Source of the DNA: Nitrospirillum iridis
GTDB lineage: Bacteria; Pseudomonadota; Alphaproteobacteria; Azospirillales; Azospirillaceae
Reading direction: 5' to 3'
DNA: 64,000 bases
NCBI RefSeq assembly: GCF_014205765.1
Contig: NZ_JACIIZ010000002.1
Coordinates: 248,001 to 312,000 of the forward strand
In this document: in pieces, positions 54,534 through 62,528 of the stretch
Numbering within the stretch: position 1 is the first letter of the stretch
How the letters are laid out: every line of letters starts with the position of its first letter
Translations under genes and position numbers: made by a program
Notes under the pieces: generated by a model
The model's input: only the letters and a program-made list of their open reading frames with translations
The model's database searches: none
What the model was told of the DNA's origin: nothing

Positions 54534-55295
54534 TTACCGCCCCAGCCATCCCCCATCCACGGCCAGCACGGTGCCGTGAACATAGTCGGCGGCGGATGAC
54601 GCCAGGAACACCGCCGCGCCGCCCAGATCCTCCGGCCGGCCCCAGCGGGCGGCGGGGATGCGGGCCAGGATGTCGCGGTTGCGGCCCTCATCGTTGCGCA
54701 GGGCTTCGGTGTTGTTGGTGGCGAAATAGCCCGGCGCGATGGCGTTGACGTTGATGCCTTTGGCCGCCCACTCATTGGCCAACAGCTTGGTCAGGCCGGC
54801 GATGCCGCTCTTGCTGGCGGTGTAGGAGGCGACGCGGATGCCGCCCTGGAACGACAGCATGGAGGCGATGTTGATGATCTTGCCGCCCTCTCCCTGCTCC
54901 ACCATCCGGCGCGCCGCCGCCTGGGCCAGGAAGAAGGGCGTCTTCAGATTGACGTTCATCACCAGATCCCAGTCGGCCTCCGAGAACTCCAACGCGTCGG
55001 CGCGGCGGATGGTGCCGGCGTTGTTGATCAGGATGTCCAGGCGGCCGAAGGCGGCCACGGCGCCGTCCACCACCGCCTGCACCACGCCGACGCTGTCCAG
55101 GTCGGCATGGACGAAGTGGAAGCGCCCCCCCAGCTCCGTCACCGCCTTTTGCGTATCGCTGGGCGTGCTGCGCCCCGCCGCCACGATGTCGGCGCCGGCC
55201 CGGGCCAGGGCCACGGCCAGGCCTTGCCCCAGGCCGGTGTTGGCGCCGGTGACCAGGGCCACGCGGCCCGTCAGGTCGAACGGGTTGAAAGCCAT
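54534..55295 (-). CDS. kduD: 2-dehydro-3-deoxy-D-gluconate 5-dehydrogenase
   Basis: 253 residues, the same length as E. coli KduD. FDLTGRVALVTGANTGLGQG, ILINNAGTIRRADALEFSE, the Ser in NIASMLSFQGG and catalytic YTASKSG are the KduD version of the SDR motifs; VNAIAPGYFATNNTEALR is specific to the KduD/gluconate 5-dehydrogenase group. It reduces 2,5-diketo-3-deoxygluconate to KDG using NADH. The ATG at 55295 follows GGAGGACGATCCC. It is the third gene of the uxaC-kduI-kduD unit, 14 bases after kduI. Confidence 0.92.
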   Translation of the reverse strand: MAFNPFDLTGRVALVTGANTGLGQGLAVALARAGADIVAAGRSTPSDTQKAVTELGGRFHFVHADLDSVGVVQAVVDGAVAAFGRLDILINNAGTIRRADALEFSEADWDLVMNVNLKTPFFLAQAAARRMVEQGEGGKIINIASMLSFQGGIRVASYTASKSGIAGLTKLLANEWAAKGINVNAIAPGYFATNNTEALRNDEGRNRDILARIPAARWGRPEDLGGAAVFLASSAADYVHGTVLAVDGGWLGR

Positions 55296-55309
55296 GGGAT
55301 CGTCCTCCC

Positions 55310-56155
55310 TCAACGCAGCTGGCAGATGTCCAAGACCTTCATGTCGGTATAGTCGAGGTTCTCCCCGCCCATGGCCCAGATGAAGGAATAGTTGGCGGTG
55401 CCGGAACCCATGTGGATGGACCAGGGCGGCGACACCACGGCCTCCTCATTGGCGACGACGATGTGGCGGGCCAGCTCCGGCTCTCCCATGAAATGAAAGA
55501 CCCGCTGGTCATCCTTGATATCAAAGTAGAAATAGACTTCTGAGCGGCGGTCGTGCAGGTGCGGCGGCATGGTGTTCCACACGCTGCCCGGCTTCAGCAT
55601 GGTCAGGCCCAGCAGCAGCTGCGCCGACTGGCAGGTCTGGGGCACGATGTACTGATAGATGGTACGTTCGTTGCTGGTCTCCAACGCGCCGCGCTCCAGC
55701 GGCACGGCCTGGTCGATGGAGATCTTCACAGTCTTGAAGCGGGCATGGGCCGGCGTGCTGGCCAGGTAGAACTTGGCCGGGTTGGCGGCGTCGGAGGAGG
55801 CGAACACCACCGTCTCCGTCCCCATCGGCACATAGAGGCCGTCGCGCGGCGCCAACTCGTAAACCGTGCCGTCCACCGTCACCGTGCCGGCGCCGCCGAC
55901 ATTGACGATGCCCAGCTCGCGCCGCTCCAGGAAGGGCTTGCCGGCGGCGGATGCGGGCTCCGTCTGCAGGGGCAGGTCGACGGGCGCATCCACCGGCGCC
56001 GCGCCGCCGATGATGAAGCGTTCGTTGTGGGAGTAGTTCAGGGCGACCTCACCGGCCACGAACAGGCCGGTGATGAGATAGCGGTCGCGCAACTGCTGGT
56101 TCCGGGCGCCGTCCATCATGTCGGGATGGGTCGCCTGGTAGACCTTCTTGAACAT
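55310..56155 (-). CDS. kduI: 5-dehydro-4-deoxy-D-glucuronate isomerase
   Basis: 281 residues, close to E. coli KduI (278). The bicupin has [40 protein letters not shown] and the metal-binding cluster [19 protein letters not shown] followed by [20 protein letters not shown]. It converts 5-keto-4-deoxyuronate, released from unsaturated oligogalacturonates made by pectate lyase, to 2,5-diketo-3-deoxygluconate. GGGAGATTGGCC precedes the ATG at 56155. It sits between uxaC and kduD with gaps of 26 and 14 bases. Confidence 0.94.
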   Translation of the reverse strand: MFKKVYQATHPDMMDGARNQQLRDRYLITGLFVAGEVALNYSHNERFIIGGAAPVDAPVDLPLQTEPASAAGKPFLERRELGIVNVGGAGTVTVDGTVYELAPRDGLYVPMGTETVVFASSDAANPAKFYLASTPAHARFKTVKISIDQAVPLERGALETSNERTIYQYIVPQTCQSAQLLLGLTMLKPGSVWNTMPPHLHDRRSEVYFYFDIKDDQRVFHFMGEPELARHIVVANEEAVVSPPWSIHMGSGTANYSFIWAMGGENLDYTDMKVLDICQLR

Positions 56156-56181
56156 GGCCAATCTCCCTGTGACTATTGTTT

Positions 56182-57612
56182 TCAATCAAGCTTGTAGGCG
56201 CGCTTCGGCAGGCGGTAGGCGAGGTCCACCGCCACCTCCCGCGCGTCGTCCTCGTCGATACGGTGCTCCGCCACCAGACGGGCGAGGAAGGCGCAGTCCA
56301 CCCGGCGGGCCACGTCATGGCGGGCGGGGATGGAGAGGAAGGCGCGGGTGTCGTCATTGAAGCCGACAGTGTTGTAGAATCCCGCCGTTTCCGTCGTCTG
56401 CTCACGGAAGCGCATCATCCCTTCCGGGCTGTCGTGGAACCACCAGGCCGGGCCCAGCTTCAGCACCGGGTAATGGCCGGCCAGCGGCGCCAGTTCGCGG
56501 GCATAGACCGTCTCATCCAGGGTGAACAGGATGATGGACAGGTCCTTCTCATTGCCATAGCGGTCCAGCAGCGGCTTCAGCGCGTGGACATATTCCGTGC
56601 GCAGCGGGATGTCGGCGCCTTTGTCGCGACCGTATTTTTCGAAGATGCGCCGGTTGTGGTTGCGGAAGGAACCGGGGTGGATCTGCATGACCAGCCCATC
56701 CTCCAGGCTCATGCCCGCCATCTCGGTCAGCATCTGGGCGCGGAACAGCTCGGCGTCCGCCGCCGTGAAGACGCCCTTCACTACCCGGGCGAACAGCGCC
56801 TCCGCCTCCGCTGGCGAAAGGTCGGCGGTGGCGGCGGTGACATGGCCATGGTCGCTGCTGGTGGCGCCCACGGCCTTGAAGTCGAGGCGGCGCTTGCGAT
56901 GGGCGTTCAGGTAGCCGGTCCAGCTGTGGACATCCTCACCCGTGATCTCCGCGAACCGCGCCAGGGCGGCGCGGAAGTTCTCATGCTCCGGATCGATCAC
57001 CGCGTCGGGGCGATAGGCGGTGATGACCTTGCCTTTCCAGTCGCTGTCGCGGATGGCCTCATGGTGGGCCAGCGTGTCCACCGGGCTTTCGGTGGTGGCG
57101 ATGACCTCGATGTTGAAGCGCTCGAACAGGGCGCGGGGGCGGAATTCGTCCGTCGCCAGCTTGGCGGTGATGGTGTCGAAATAGAGGTCCGAGGTCGCGG
57201 CGTTCAGCTTCACCTCCAGGCCGAAGACCTGGGTGAAGACATGGTTCAGCCAGGTGGAAGACGGCGTGCCCCGGAACAGGTGGAAGTTGGCGGCCAGCAG
57301 GCGCCAGGCCTCGCGCGGGTCCACGTTAGGCGCGGGCTGCCCGGATGCGGGAAGGCCCAGTTGCTCCAGCGTGATGCCCTGGCTGTAGAGCATGCGGTAG
57401 AGATAGTGGTCCGGCTGCAGCAACAGGGCGGTGGCGTTGGGGAACGCCTCGTTGCCAGCGAACCAGGCGGGATCGGTGTGGCCGTGCGGGCTGATGATGG
57501 GCAGGCCCTTCACCTCCGCGTACAGGCGCCGGGCGATGGCGCGCACGATGGGGTCGGCCGGGAACAGGCGATCTTCGTGCAGGGTCAGGTGCTGGGCTGG
57601 TTGCTGGGCCAT
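56182..57612 (-). CDS. uxaC: Uronate isomerase
   Basis: 476 residues, near the E. coli length (470). [19 protein letters not shown] holds the HxH metal pair of the amidohydrolase barrel; [43 protein letters not shown] and [18 protein letters not shown] are uronate isomerase landmarks. It interconverts galacturonate/tagaturonate and glucuronate/fructuronate. AAGGAAGGCCCC precedes the ATG at 57612. It is the first gene of the uxaC-kduI-kduD unit, under the tandem operator F. It belongs to the PHGHTD branch found in Caulobacter and Xanthomonas-like bacteria, which differs from the enterobacterial YHCH form. Confidence 0.93.
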   Translation of the reverse strand: MAQQPAQHLTLHEDRLFPADPIVRAIARRLYAEVKGLPIISPHGHTDPAWFAGNEAFPNATALLLQPDHYLYRMLYSQGITLEQLGLPASGQPAPNVDPREAWRLLAANFHLFRGTPSSTWLNHVFTQVFGLEVKLNAATSDLYFDTITAKLATDEFRPRALFERFNIEVIATTESPVDTLAHHEAIRDSDWKGKVITAYRPDAVIDPEHENFRAALARFAEITGEDVHSWTGYLNAHRKRRLDFKAVGATSSDHGHVTAATADLSPAEAEALFARVVKGVFTAADAELFRAQMLTEMAGMSLEDGLVMQIHPGSFRNHNRRIFEKYGRDKGADIPLRTEYVHALKPLLDRYGNEKDLSIILFTLDETVYARELAPLAGHYPVLKLGPAWWFHDSPEGMMRFREQTTETAGFYNTVGFNDDTRAFLSIPARHDVARRVDCAFLARLVAEHRIDEDDAREVAVDLAYRLPKRAYKLD

Positions 57613-57734
57613 GGGGCCTTCCTTCAGTGTCCACCGGGCTGGCCCCGTCCGTCTTCGCGCGGATCGGCGATGCGGCAGCCGTCGTTCGCGGGACGGCATC
57701 CAAGCGCGCGGATCCGTCCTCTTCCCGCCCCTTT

Positions 57735-57761
57735 GGTAACCGGTTCTGGTAACCGGTGTCA
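57735..57761. promoter_or_regulatory. Tandem LacI-type operators, site F (uxaC promoter)
   Basis: Two overlapping copies 13 bases apart: GGTAACCGGTTCTG (57735-57748) and GGTAACCGGTGTCA (57748-57761). The second is identical to site B. They lie 123-150 bases before the uxaC start and 47 bases after the stop of the regulator gene. Confidence 0.75.
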
Positions 57762-57807
57762 ATTTCCCATCGCCAACGCCGCGCCAAAAATGACGCGGGG
57801 ACGGTTT

Positions 57808-58920
57808 TCAGCCCCGGGGCGGGACGGAGGACTCGCGCACCACCATGCGGCTGACGACGCCGGTGGCGGTGTGGCCCTCCGTCTCATCGCTGGAGATGCG
57901 GATGATCAGCTTCTCCGCCGCCAGGCGGCCCAGATCCTTGGCCGGCAGGCGCACGGTGGTCAGCGACGGCCACAGGCGGGTGGCGATGGGGCTGTCGTCG
58001 AAGCCGATGATGGTCAGGTCACGGGGAATGCTGATGCCCAGGCGCTGCGCCGTCTTGTAGACGCCGGCCGCCATCTCATCGTTGCTGGCGAAGATGGCGG
58101 TGGGCCGGGGCTCCCGCGTCAGCAGGCGGGTGGCGCAGACCTCCCCGGATTCGAAGGTGTAGGCGCCCTCCTCCACCATCTCGGGCCGAAGCGTGATGCC
58201 GTGGCTCTTCAGGGTGCCGACGAAGCTTTCCCGGCGCTCATGGGCCGACCGGTGGCGCGACGGGCCGGCGATGAAGCCGATATCGCGGTGGCCCAGGGCG
58301 GCCAAGTGTTCGGCCACCTCCGCCGCCCCTTGGCGGTCATTGTAGACCACCATGTTGGCCGCCTCGTCGAGGGAGACGGCGGACAGGCGGACATAGCGGC
58401 AGCCCAGGTCGCGCAGCACGTCCACCAGCTGGGGGTTTTCCGAGGCCGGCGGCACGACGATGACGCCGTCCAGGTTCTGGCGCTGAACGAACTGCTTGGC
58501 ATCGTTCAGGAAATGGGGGCTCTTCTGATCGCAGGGATGCACCACCAGCTCAAACCCCGCCAGGCGGCAGGCCTGGAGCACGCCTTCCTGGATGTTCACG
58601 ATGAACTGGGCGTTGGGATTGTCGTAGACCAAGCCCAGCAGGAAGGAGCGCTGAAAGGCCAGCCCGCGCGCCTGGGGGCTGGGCACGTAGCCGATCTGCT
58701 CGATGATGGCGTTGATGATGGTGCGCGTCTCTTCGTTCACGAAGGGTGACTGGTTGATGACGCGCGACACCGTCTTCTTGGACACATGCGCCAGGCGGGC
58801 CACGTCGTTGATGGTGGGCGCCCGGTCCAGGGTCCAGGTCACAGCCTCCATCGGCTGGGTCTGCAGGGCGGCGGCACGTCCCCGCCTCGGTCGCCCCTTG
58901 CGCGGCACGTCCTGGGTCAT
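57808..58920 (-). CDS. LacI-family transcriptional regulator of the uronate island
   Basis: 370 residues. A 30-residue basic extension precedes the HTH TINDVARLAHVSKKTVSRVIN and the hinge helix GYVPSPQARGLAFQRS. The periplasmic-binding-protein-like sensor domain follows (LLGLVYDNPNAQFIVNIQEG, GVIVVPP, AIFASNDEMAAGV, IIGFDDSPIA). The HTH recognition residues VSKKTVSR and the presence of eight sites with a central CG dyad in the island make it the likely binder of GGWAACCGGTGTCA. The inducer is probably a uronate breakdown intermediate. Start ATG 58920 is preceded only by a purine-rich GAGAAGAAG stretch. It reads toward uxaC; site G lies upstream. Confidence 0.88.
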   Translation of the reverse strand: MTQDVPRKGRPRRGRAAALQTQPMEAVTWTLDRAPTINDVARLAHVSKKTVSRVINQSPFVNEETRTIINAIIEQIGYVPSPQARGLAFQRSFLLGLVYDNPNAQFIVNIQEGVLQACRLAGFELVVHPCDQKSPHFLNDAKQFVQRQNLDGVIVVPPASENPQLVDVLRDLGCRYVRLSAVSLDEAANMVVYNDRQGAAEVAEHLAALGHRDIGFIAGPSRHRSAHERRESFVGTLKSHGITLRPEMVEEGAYTFESGEVCATRLLTREPRPTAIFASNDEMAAGVYKTAQRLGISIPRDLTIIGFDDSPIATRLWPSLTTVRLPAKDLGRLAAEKLIIRISSDETEGHTATGVVSRMVVRESSVPPRG

Positions 58921-59074
58921 CTGTGGGTCTTCTTCTCGTTCTTCTTCTCGGGCGTCCCTACCATGCCGCGTCCCGCGCGTCGCCGCAAAAGGGTTTTGCG
59001 GGCGGTGTGGGACCCGAGCGCCCCGGGTGGGCGTCATTCCGCCGCACCCCTGGAACTGGCCTCTTGCTCCGTTA

Positions 59075-59088
59075 GGAAACCGGTGTCA
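59075..59088. promoter_or_regulatory. LacI-type operator, site G (pectate lyase/regulator promoter)
   Basis: GGAAACCGGTGTCA followed by TTTA, 84 bases before the pectate lyase start and 155 bases upstream of the divergent regulator start, so it may serve both lyase control and autoregulation. Confidence 0.75.
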
Positions 59089-59171
59089 TTTATGGCGCCG
59101 ACGGATGGCGCTGGCCCCCACCGGGAACACGCCCCATCCTCGCCATAACAATATCCTGGGAGGATAGACCG

Positions 59172-60509
59172 TTGATCAGACGCATTCTGGCCACCACCGC
59201 CATGGCCACCTTGCTGGCCATCGCCAGCGCGGGCGCCGCCGAGAAGGCGGACCCGTTGGCCTTCCCCGGCGCCCAGGGCTGGGCGGCGCACACGCCCGGC
59301 GGGCGCGGCGGCAAGATCATCAAGGTGACCAACCTGAACAATGACGGGCCCGGTTCCTTGCGCGAGGCCATTGAGACCAAGGGGCCGCGCATCATCGTCT
59401 TCGAGGTCGGCGGAGTCATCGACCTGAACCAGAAGACCCTGAAGGTGATGGAGCCGTTCGTCACCATCGCCGGCCAGACCGCCCCCTCCCCCGGCATCAC
59501 GCTCATCCGCGGCGGCATGGACGTGGGGGCCCATGACGTGGTGATGCAGCACATCCGCATCCGCGTGGGCGACGCCGGCGCGCCCAAGAAAAGCGGGTGG
59601 GAGGAGGACGCCTTCAGCACGGTGGGGGCCGCCTACAACGTCATCGTCGACCATTGCAGCCTGACCTGGGCGACGGACGAGAACCTGTCGGCCTCCGGCC
59701 CCCGCTTCAAGGGCGACACGCCGGACGAATGGCGGCAGAACACCTCCCACCGCATCACCTACTCCAACAACATCATCGCCGAGGGCCTGGCCCGCGCCAC
59801 CCATATGAAGATCGAGCACTCCAAGGGCTCGCTCATCCACGACAACATCACCGACATCCTGATCGTCGGCAACCTATACGCCCACAATGTGGAGCGCAGC
59901 CCCCTGTTCAAGGGCGGCGTCCACGGCGTCATCGTCAACAACCTGATCTACGACCCCGGCCAGCGGGCGGTGCACTACAACCTCCAGGCCGAGGAATGGG
60001 GCGACCACCCCTATCAGGTCGGCCAGATGGCGGCGGTGGGCAACGTGCTGCGCGCCGGCCCGTCCACCCCCACCCCGCTGGCCTTCCTGGAAATCGGCGG
60101 CTATGGCGACCTGGAATATTACGGCAAGGACAACATCGCCGTGGACCGGGCGGGCGAGCCCCTGCCCATGATGGGCCGCTACACCACCTCCCCCGCCAAG
60201 GTGATCGAGACGGCGCAACCACCCTTGTGGCCGCAAGGCCTGGAGCCCCTGCCGGCGGCCGAGGTGCAGAAGTCAGTGCTGCACAACGCCGGCGCCCGGC
60301 CCTGGGACCGCGACTACGACGACGTCCGCCTGCTGGCCGACGTGGCCGAGGGCCGGGGGGAGATCATCAACAGCCAGGATGACATTCACGGCTATCCCAA
60401 TGAGAAGCCCACGGCCCGGCCCTTCAACCCGGCCGATTGGAACCTGGACGACATGACGCCGCGCACCGCCACCGCCCTGGATGCCAAGTCCAAGGCCCGG
60501 GGCACCTGA
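59172..60509 (+). CDS. Secreted pectate lyase, polysaccharide lyase family 1
   Basis: 445 residues. The start is TTG at 59172 (GGGAGGA at 59157-59163); an ATG ten codons later has no ribosome site and would shorten the signal peptide RILATTAMATLLAIASAGAA. The parallel beta-helix shows FPGAQGWAAHTPGGRGGKI, NDGPGSLREAIE, IIVFEVGGVIDL, a Ca2+-site DHCSLTWATDE, NNIIAEGLA and HNVERSPLF with conserved Asn-ladder repeats. It cleaves polygalacturonate by beta-elimination to unsaturated oligomers that feed KduI-KduD. Monocistronic, with operator G upstream and a terminator at 60564. It is the only depolymerase seen in the island. Confidence 0.92.
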   Translation: MIRRILATTAMATLLAIASAGAAEKADPLAFPGAQGWAAHTPGGRGGKIIKVTNLNNDGPGSLREAIETKGPRIIVFEVGGVIDLNQKTLKVMEPFVTIAGQTAPSPGITLIRGGMDVGAHDVVMQHIRIRVGDAGAPKKSGWEEDAFSTVGAAYNVIVDHCSLTWATDENLSASGPRFKGDTPDEWRQNTSHRITYSNNIIAEGLARATHMKIEHSKGSLIHDNITDILIVGNLYAHNVERSPLFKGGVHGVIVNNLIYDPGQRAVHYNLQAEEWGDHPYQVGQMAAVGNVLRAGPSTPTPLAFLEIGGYGDLEYYGKDNIAVDRAGEPLPMMGRYTTSPAKVIETAQPPLWPQGLEPLPAAEVQKSVLHNAGARPWDRDYDDVRLLADVAEGRGEIINSQDDIHGYPNEKPTARPFNPADWNLDDMTPRTATALDAKSKARGT

Positions 60510-60563
60510 TCCCCCAGACACCTGATCCCCTGACGACGCTGAACCACGACGCCGTGGAATGGC

Positions 60564-60597
60564 AAAGGGCGGCGCCCCCTCAAGGACGCCGCCCTTT
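60564..60597 (+). terminator. Rho-independent terminator of pectate lyase gene
   Basis: 11-bp stem (60564-60574 with 60587-60597), 12-base loop, ending in TTTTTC on the plus strand, 54 bases after the lyase stop. Confidence 0.85.
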
Positions 60598-60634
60598 TTC
60601 TTGACCCCCGGCCGGTTGCCAACCGGCCGCCCGA

Positions 60635-61279
60635 TCACTTCTTCGGCTGTTCCGCGGGCTTGTCGGCGGGCTTCGGCGCCGGCGGCGTGCCCAGGCTCTG
60701 CAACGCGGGCGCCAGCCCGGCCAGTTGAACCGGCACGTCCATCGCCGTCTTGTCCGGCTTGGCGTAACGCACCATCAGCACCTTGCCGGTGGTGAACTGC
60801 TTCAGCACGTCCTGGTCCAAATTGGCGGAAGCGATGCAACCACCGGGCTGGCAGAGGGTCAACGGCAAGGCGATGGGCTTGGCACCGTCCAGCGTCAGCT
60901 GCAGCCCCGACTGGACGGGCGTGCCCAGGGGCACGGTGATGACCAGCACCGGCTTGCCATCCGTCGCTATGTAGCCGATCTGCACATGCAGCACGATGGC
61001 GTTGCCCGGGTTCGCGATGGCGAACTGTTCGACAAAGCAGACATCCGCGCCATTCGCGTCTTTGGCGCAGTTCTTGGCCCAAGGCGGCCCCGCCGGCTTC
61101 TGGGCTTCCGCCGCCGCCGCCGCGGACTTGGCCGCGCTGGCCTTGTGGCGCTGATACAGCATGATGCCGCCGGCCGTCAGCAGCCCCAGCAACAACAGCA
61201 GGCCGATCACGATCAGGGGCGTGCGCGAGCCGCCGAGGAGCGTGGAATCGGCGGGCGCAGGTTGCTCTTTATTGGTCAT
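60635..61279 (-). CDS. IalB-family (invasion-associated locus B) membrane-anchored protein
   Basis: 214 residues. A single N-terminal membrane helix (PLIVIGLLLLLGLLTAGGIML) is not a cleavable signal; the periplasmic part has the IalB pattern of paired Cys: WAKNCAKD, DVCFVEQFA and LTLCQPGGCIASANLD, then VLMVRYAKPDKTAM. The tail is Pro/Lys-rich. IalB-like proteins are widespread in alphaproteobacteria with uncertain function in envelope integrity or host contact. Start ATG at 61279. It is convergent with pectate lyase and has no operator site upstream, so it is not clearly part of the island. Confidence 0.85.
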   Translation of the reverse strand: MTNKEQPAPADSTLLGGSRTPLIVIGLLLLLGLLTAGGIMLYQRHKASAAKSAAAAAEAQKPAGPPWAKNCAKDANGADVCFVEQFAIANPGNAIVLHVQIGYIATDGKPVLVITVPLGTPVQSGLQLTLDGAKPIALPLTLCQPGGCIASANLDQDVLKQFTTGKVLMVRYAKPDKTAMDVPVQLAGLAPALQSLGTPPAPKPADKPAEQPKK

Positions 61280-61470
61280 GGGTCTGCTTTTTCTGTTTAG
61301 GGCGTGAAGCCGGACGGTTGTGGAACTGGCCCCCCGCCGCGACACCGATCAGGCGTCGGATTGTGGAAGACATGGCCGTCCCGGGTCAACCAATAGTCCG
61401 TGCGCCATAGCAGCGTCCACGCCTCCGATGGTTCTCGAGGGGCGCCTGGACAGGTGTCCGTCACAAATGA

Positions 61471-62502
61471 TCAGCAGCCGGGGCCCGCCGCCGTCATCTT
61501 GAAGATACCCTGGGCGTTGCCGCTGTCGAATCGCAGATCCAGCCGTCGCCCGGTTTTGGTGTCCCCGGTTTCGGCATCGATGAAATCTCGTGAAATGAAT
61601 TCATAGAACGAGCCCGGCACCACCCGAACGACCCGGCCCCCATCGGCGTCGATGAAAGGGCGTTCCACCTGGGCGGCGCGCAGGGCCGTCTGGCGCACCG
61701 TGCCGTTGCGCGATACCTCCACCTTGGGCTTCATCGGGTAGCCCCGGGCCTTCAAGTCCTCGGCCAGCGCCTCCACATCCGGCACCCGGTCGGTGGCGTG
61801 GTTGAAGCGGTTGCCTTCGGTGGCGACCCACGCCAATTCCGCCGATTCCGCCAACAGCGTCTCATACCGTGCCAAAGTGGGCACCGGATGATGACGGTCG
61901 AACAGGCGGAGCAGATCGCCCACCAGCGCGGTGGCCTCCGCCAGGCCCAGGGTGGCGCCGCCGGCCAGACGCTCCAGCAGGACCTGGGCATCGGGCGTCA
62001 ACGGATCGACCGTCACCTGGAACACCTCGGTCGCGGCCGCCTGCACGTCCGCCGAAAAGCGATCCGGGAATATTTCGCTGACGAAGAACTGGGCGATGTC
62101 GTCCGGATAGTCTTGGTGGCTGTAGGCGTAGCCCACCATGCGCAACCGCTCCAGCGGATAGGTCCCGCCGATGCGATAGCCCAGCGGCACCAGCACGCGG
62201 TCGAAGGCGGCGTGCCCGGGCGGCAGGGCGCCCAGGCCGGGCGCATGGACGGTGCGCAGGGCGCCGTGATCGAACACCATGCGACCGCCCTGCTCCCGCA
62301 CGTAGCGGGCACCCTCCGGCACCTCCAGCAACAGTCCACGGAACAGCTGCATGGTCAGCGCCTGGGCCACGGCGGCGCGGGGGATCGCGTCGCCATGGTC
62401 GATCAGGAAATCGCCATGCAGGGCCAGCATCTCCATCAGCCGGCCCGCCTCTTCGATGCCAACCAGGCCCTGGGCGATCTTCTGGACGGTGGGAATCCTC
62501 AT
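61471..62502 (-). CDS. DUF1338 protein (2-oxoadipate dioxygenase/decarboxylase HglS-like)
   Basis: 343 residues from ATG 62502 after AAGGAGAAGGTGCG. The DUF1338 core shows DHGALRTV (first His), GYRIGGTYPLERLRM, FFVSEIFPDRFS, GNRFNHATDRVPDV (second His) and SFYEFISRDF (Glu), a vicinal-oxygen-chelate Fe site. HglS converts 2-oxoadipate to 2-hydroxyglutarate in D-lysine breakdown. The protein is shorter than Pseudomonas HglS. Linkage to an ALDH7 gene 26 bases upstream supports this role; the same fold could act on a related 2-oxo acid. Confidence 0.83.
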   Translation of the reverse strand: MRIPTVQKIAQGLVGIEEAGRLMEMLALHGDFLIDHGDAIPRAAVAQALTMQLFRGLLLEVPEGARYVREQGGRMVFDHGALRTVHAPGLGALPPGHAAFDRVLVPLGYRIGGTYPLERLRMVGYAYSHQDYPDDIAQFFVSEIFPDRFSADVQAAATEVFQVTVDPLTPDAQVLLERLAGGATLGLAEATALVGDLLRLFDRHHPVPTLARYETLLAESAELAWVATEGNRFNHATDRVPDVEALAEDLKARGYPMKPKVEVSRNGTVRQTALRAAQVERPFIDADGGRVVRVVPGSFYEFISRDFIDAETGDTKTGRRLDLRFDSGNAQGIFKMTAAGPGC

Positions 62503-62528
62503 CGCACCTTCTCCTTGGCACCGTTTCG

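Noticed and set aside
54461-54775. Minus-strand ORF running from the AraC gene end into kduD
   Set aside because: Out of frame with kduD, which has complete SDR motifs; the translation is Arg/Pro/Ala shadow sequence.
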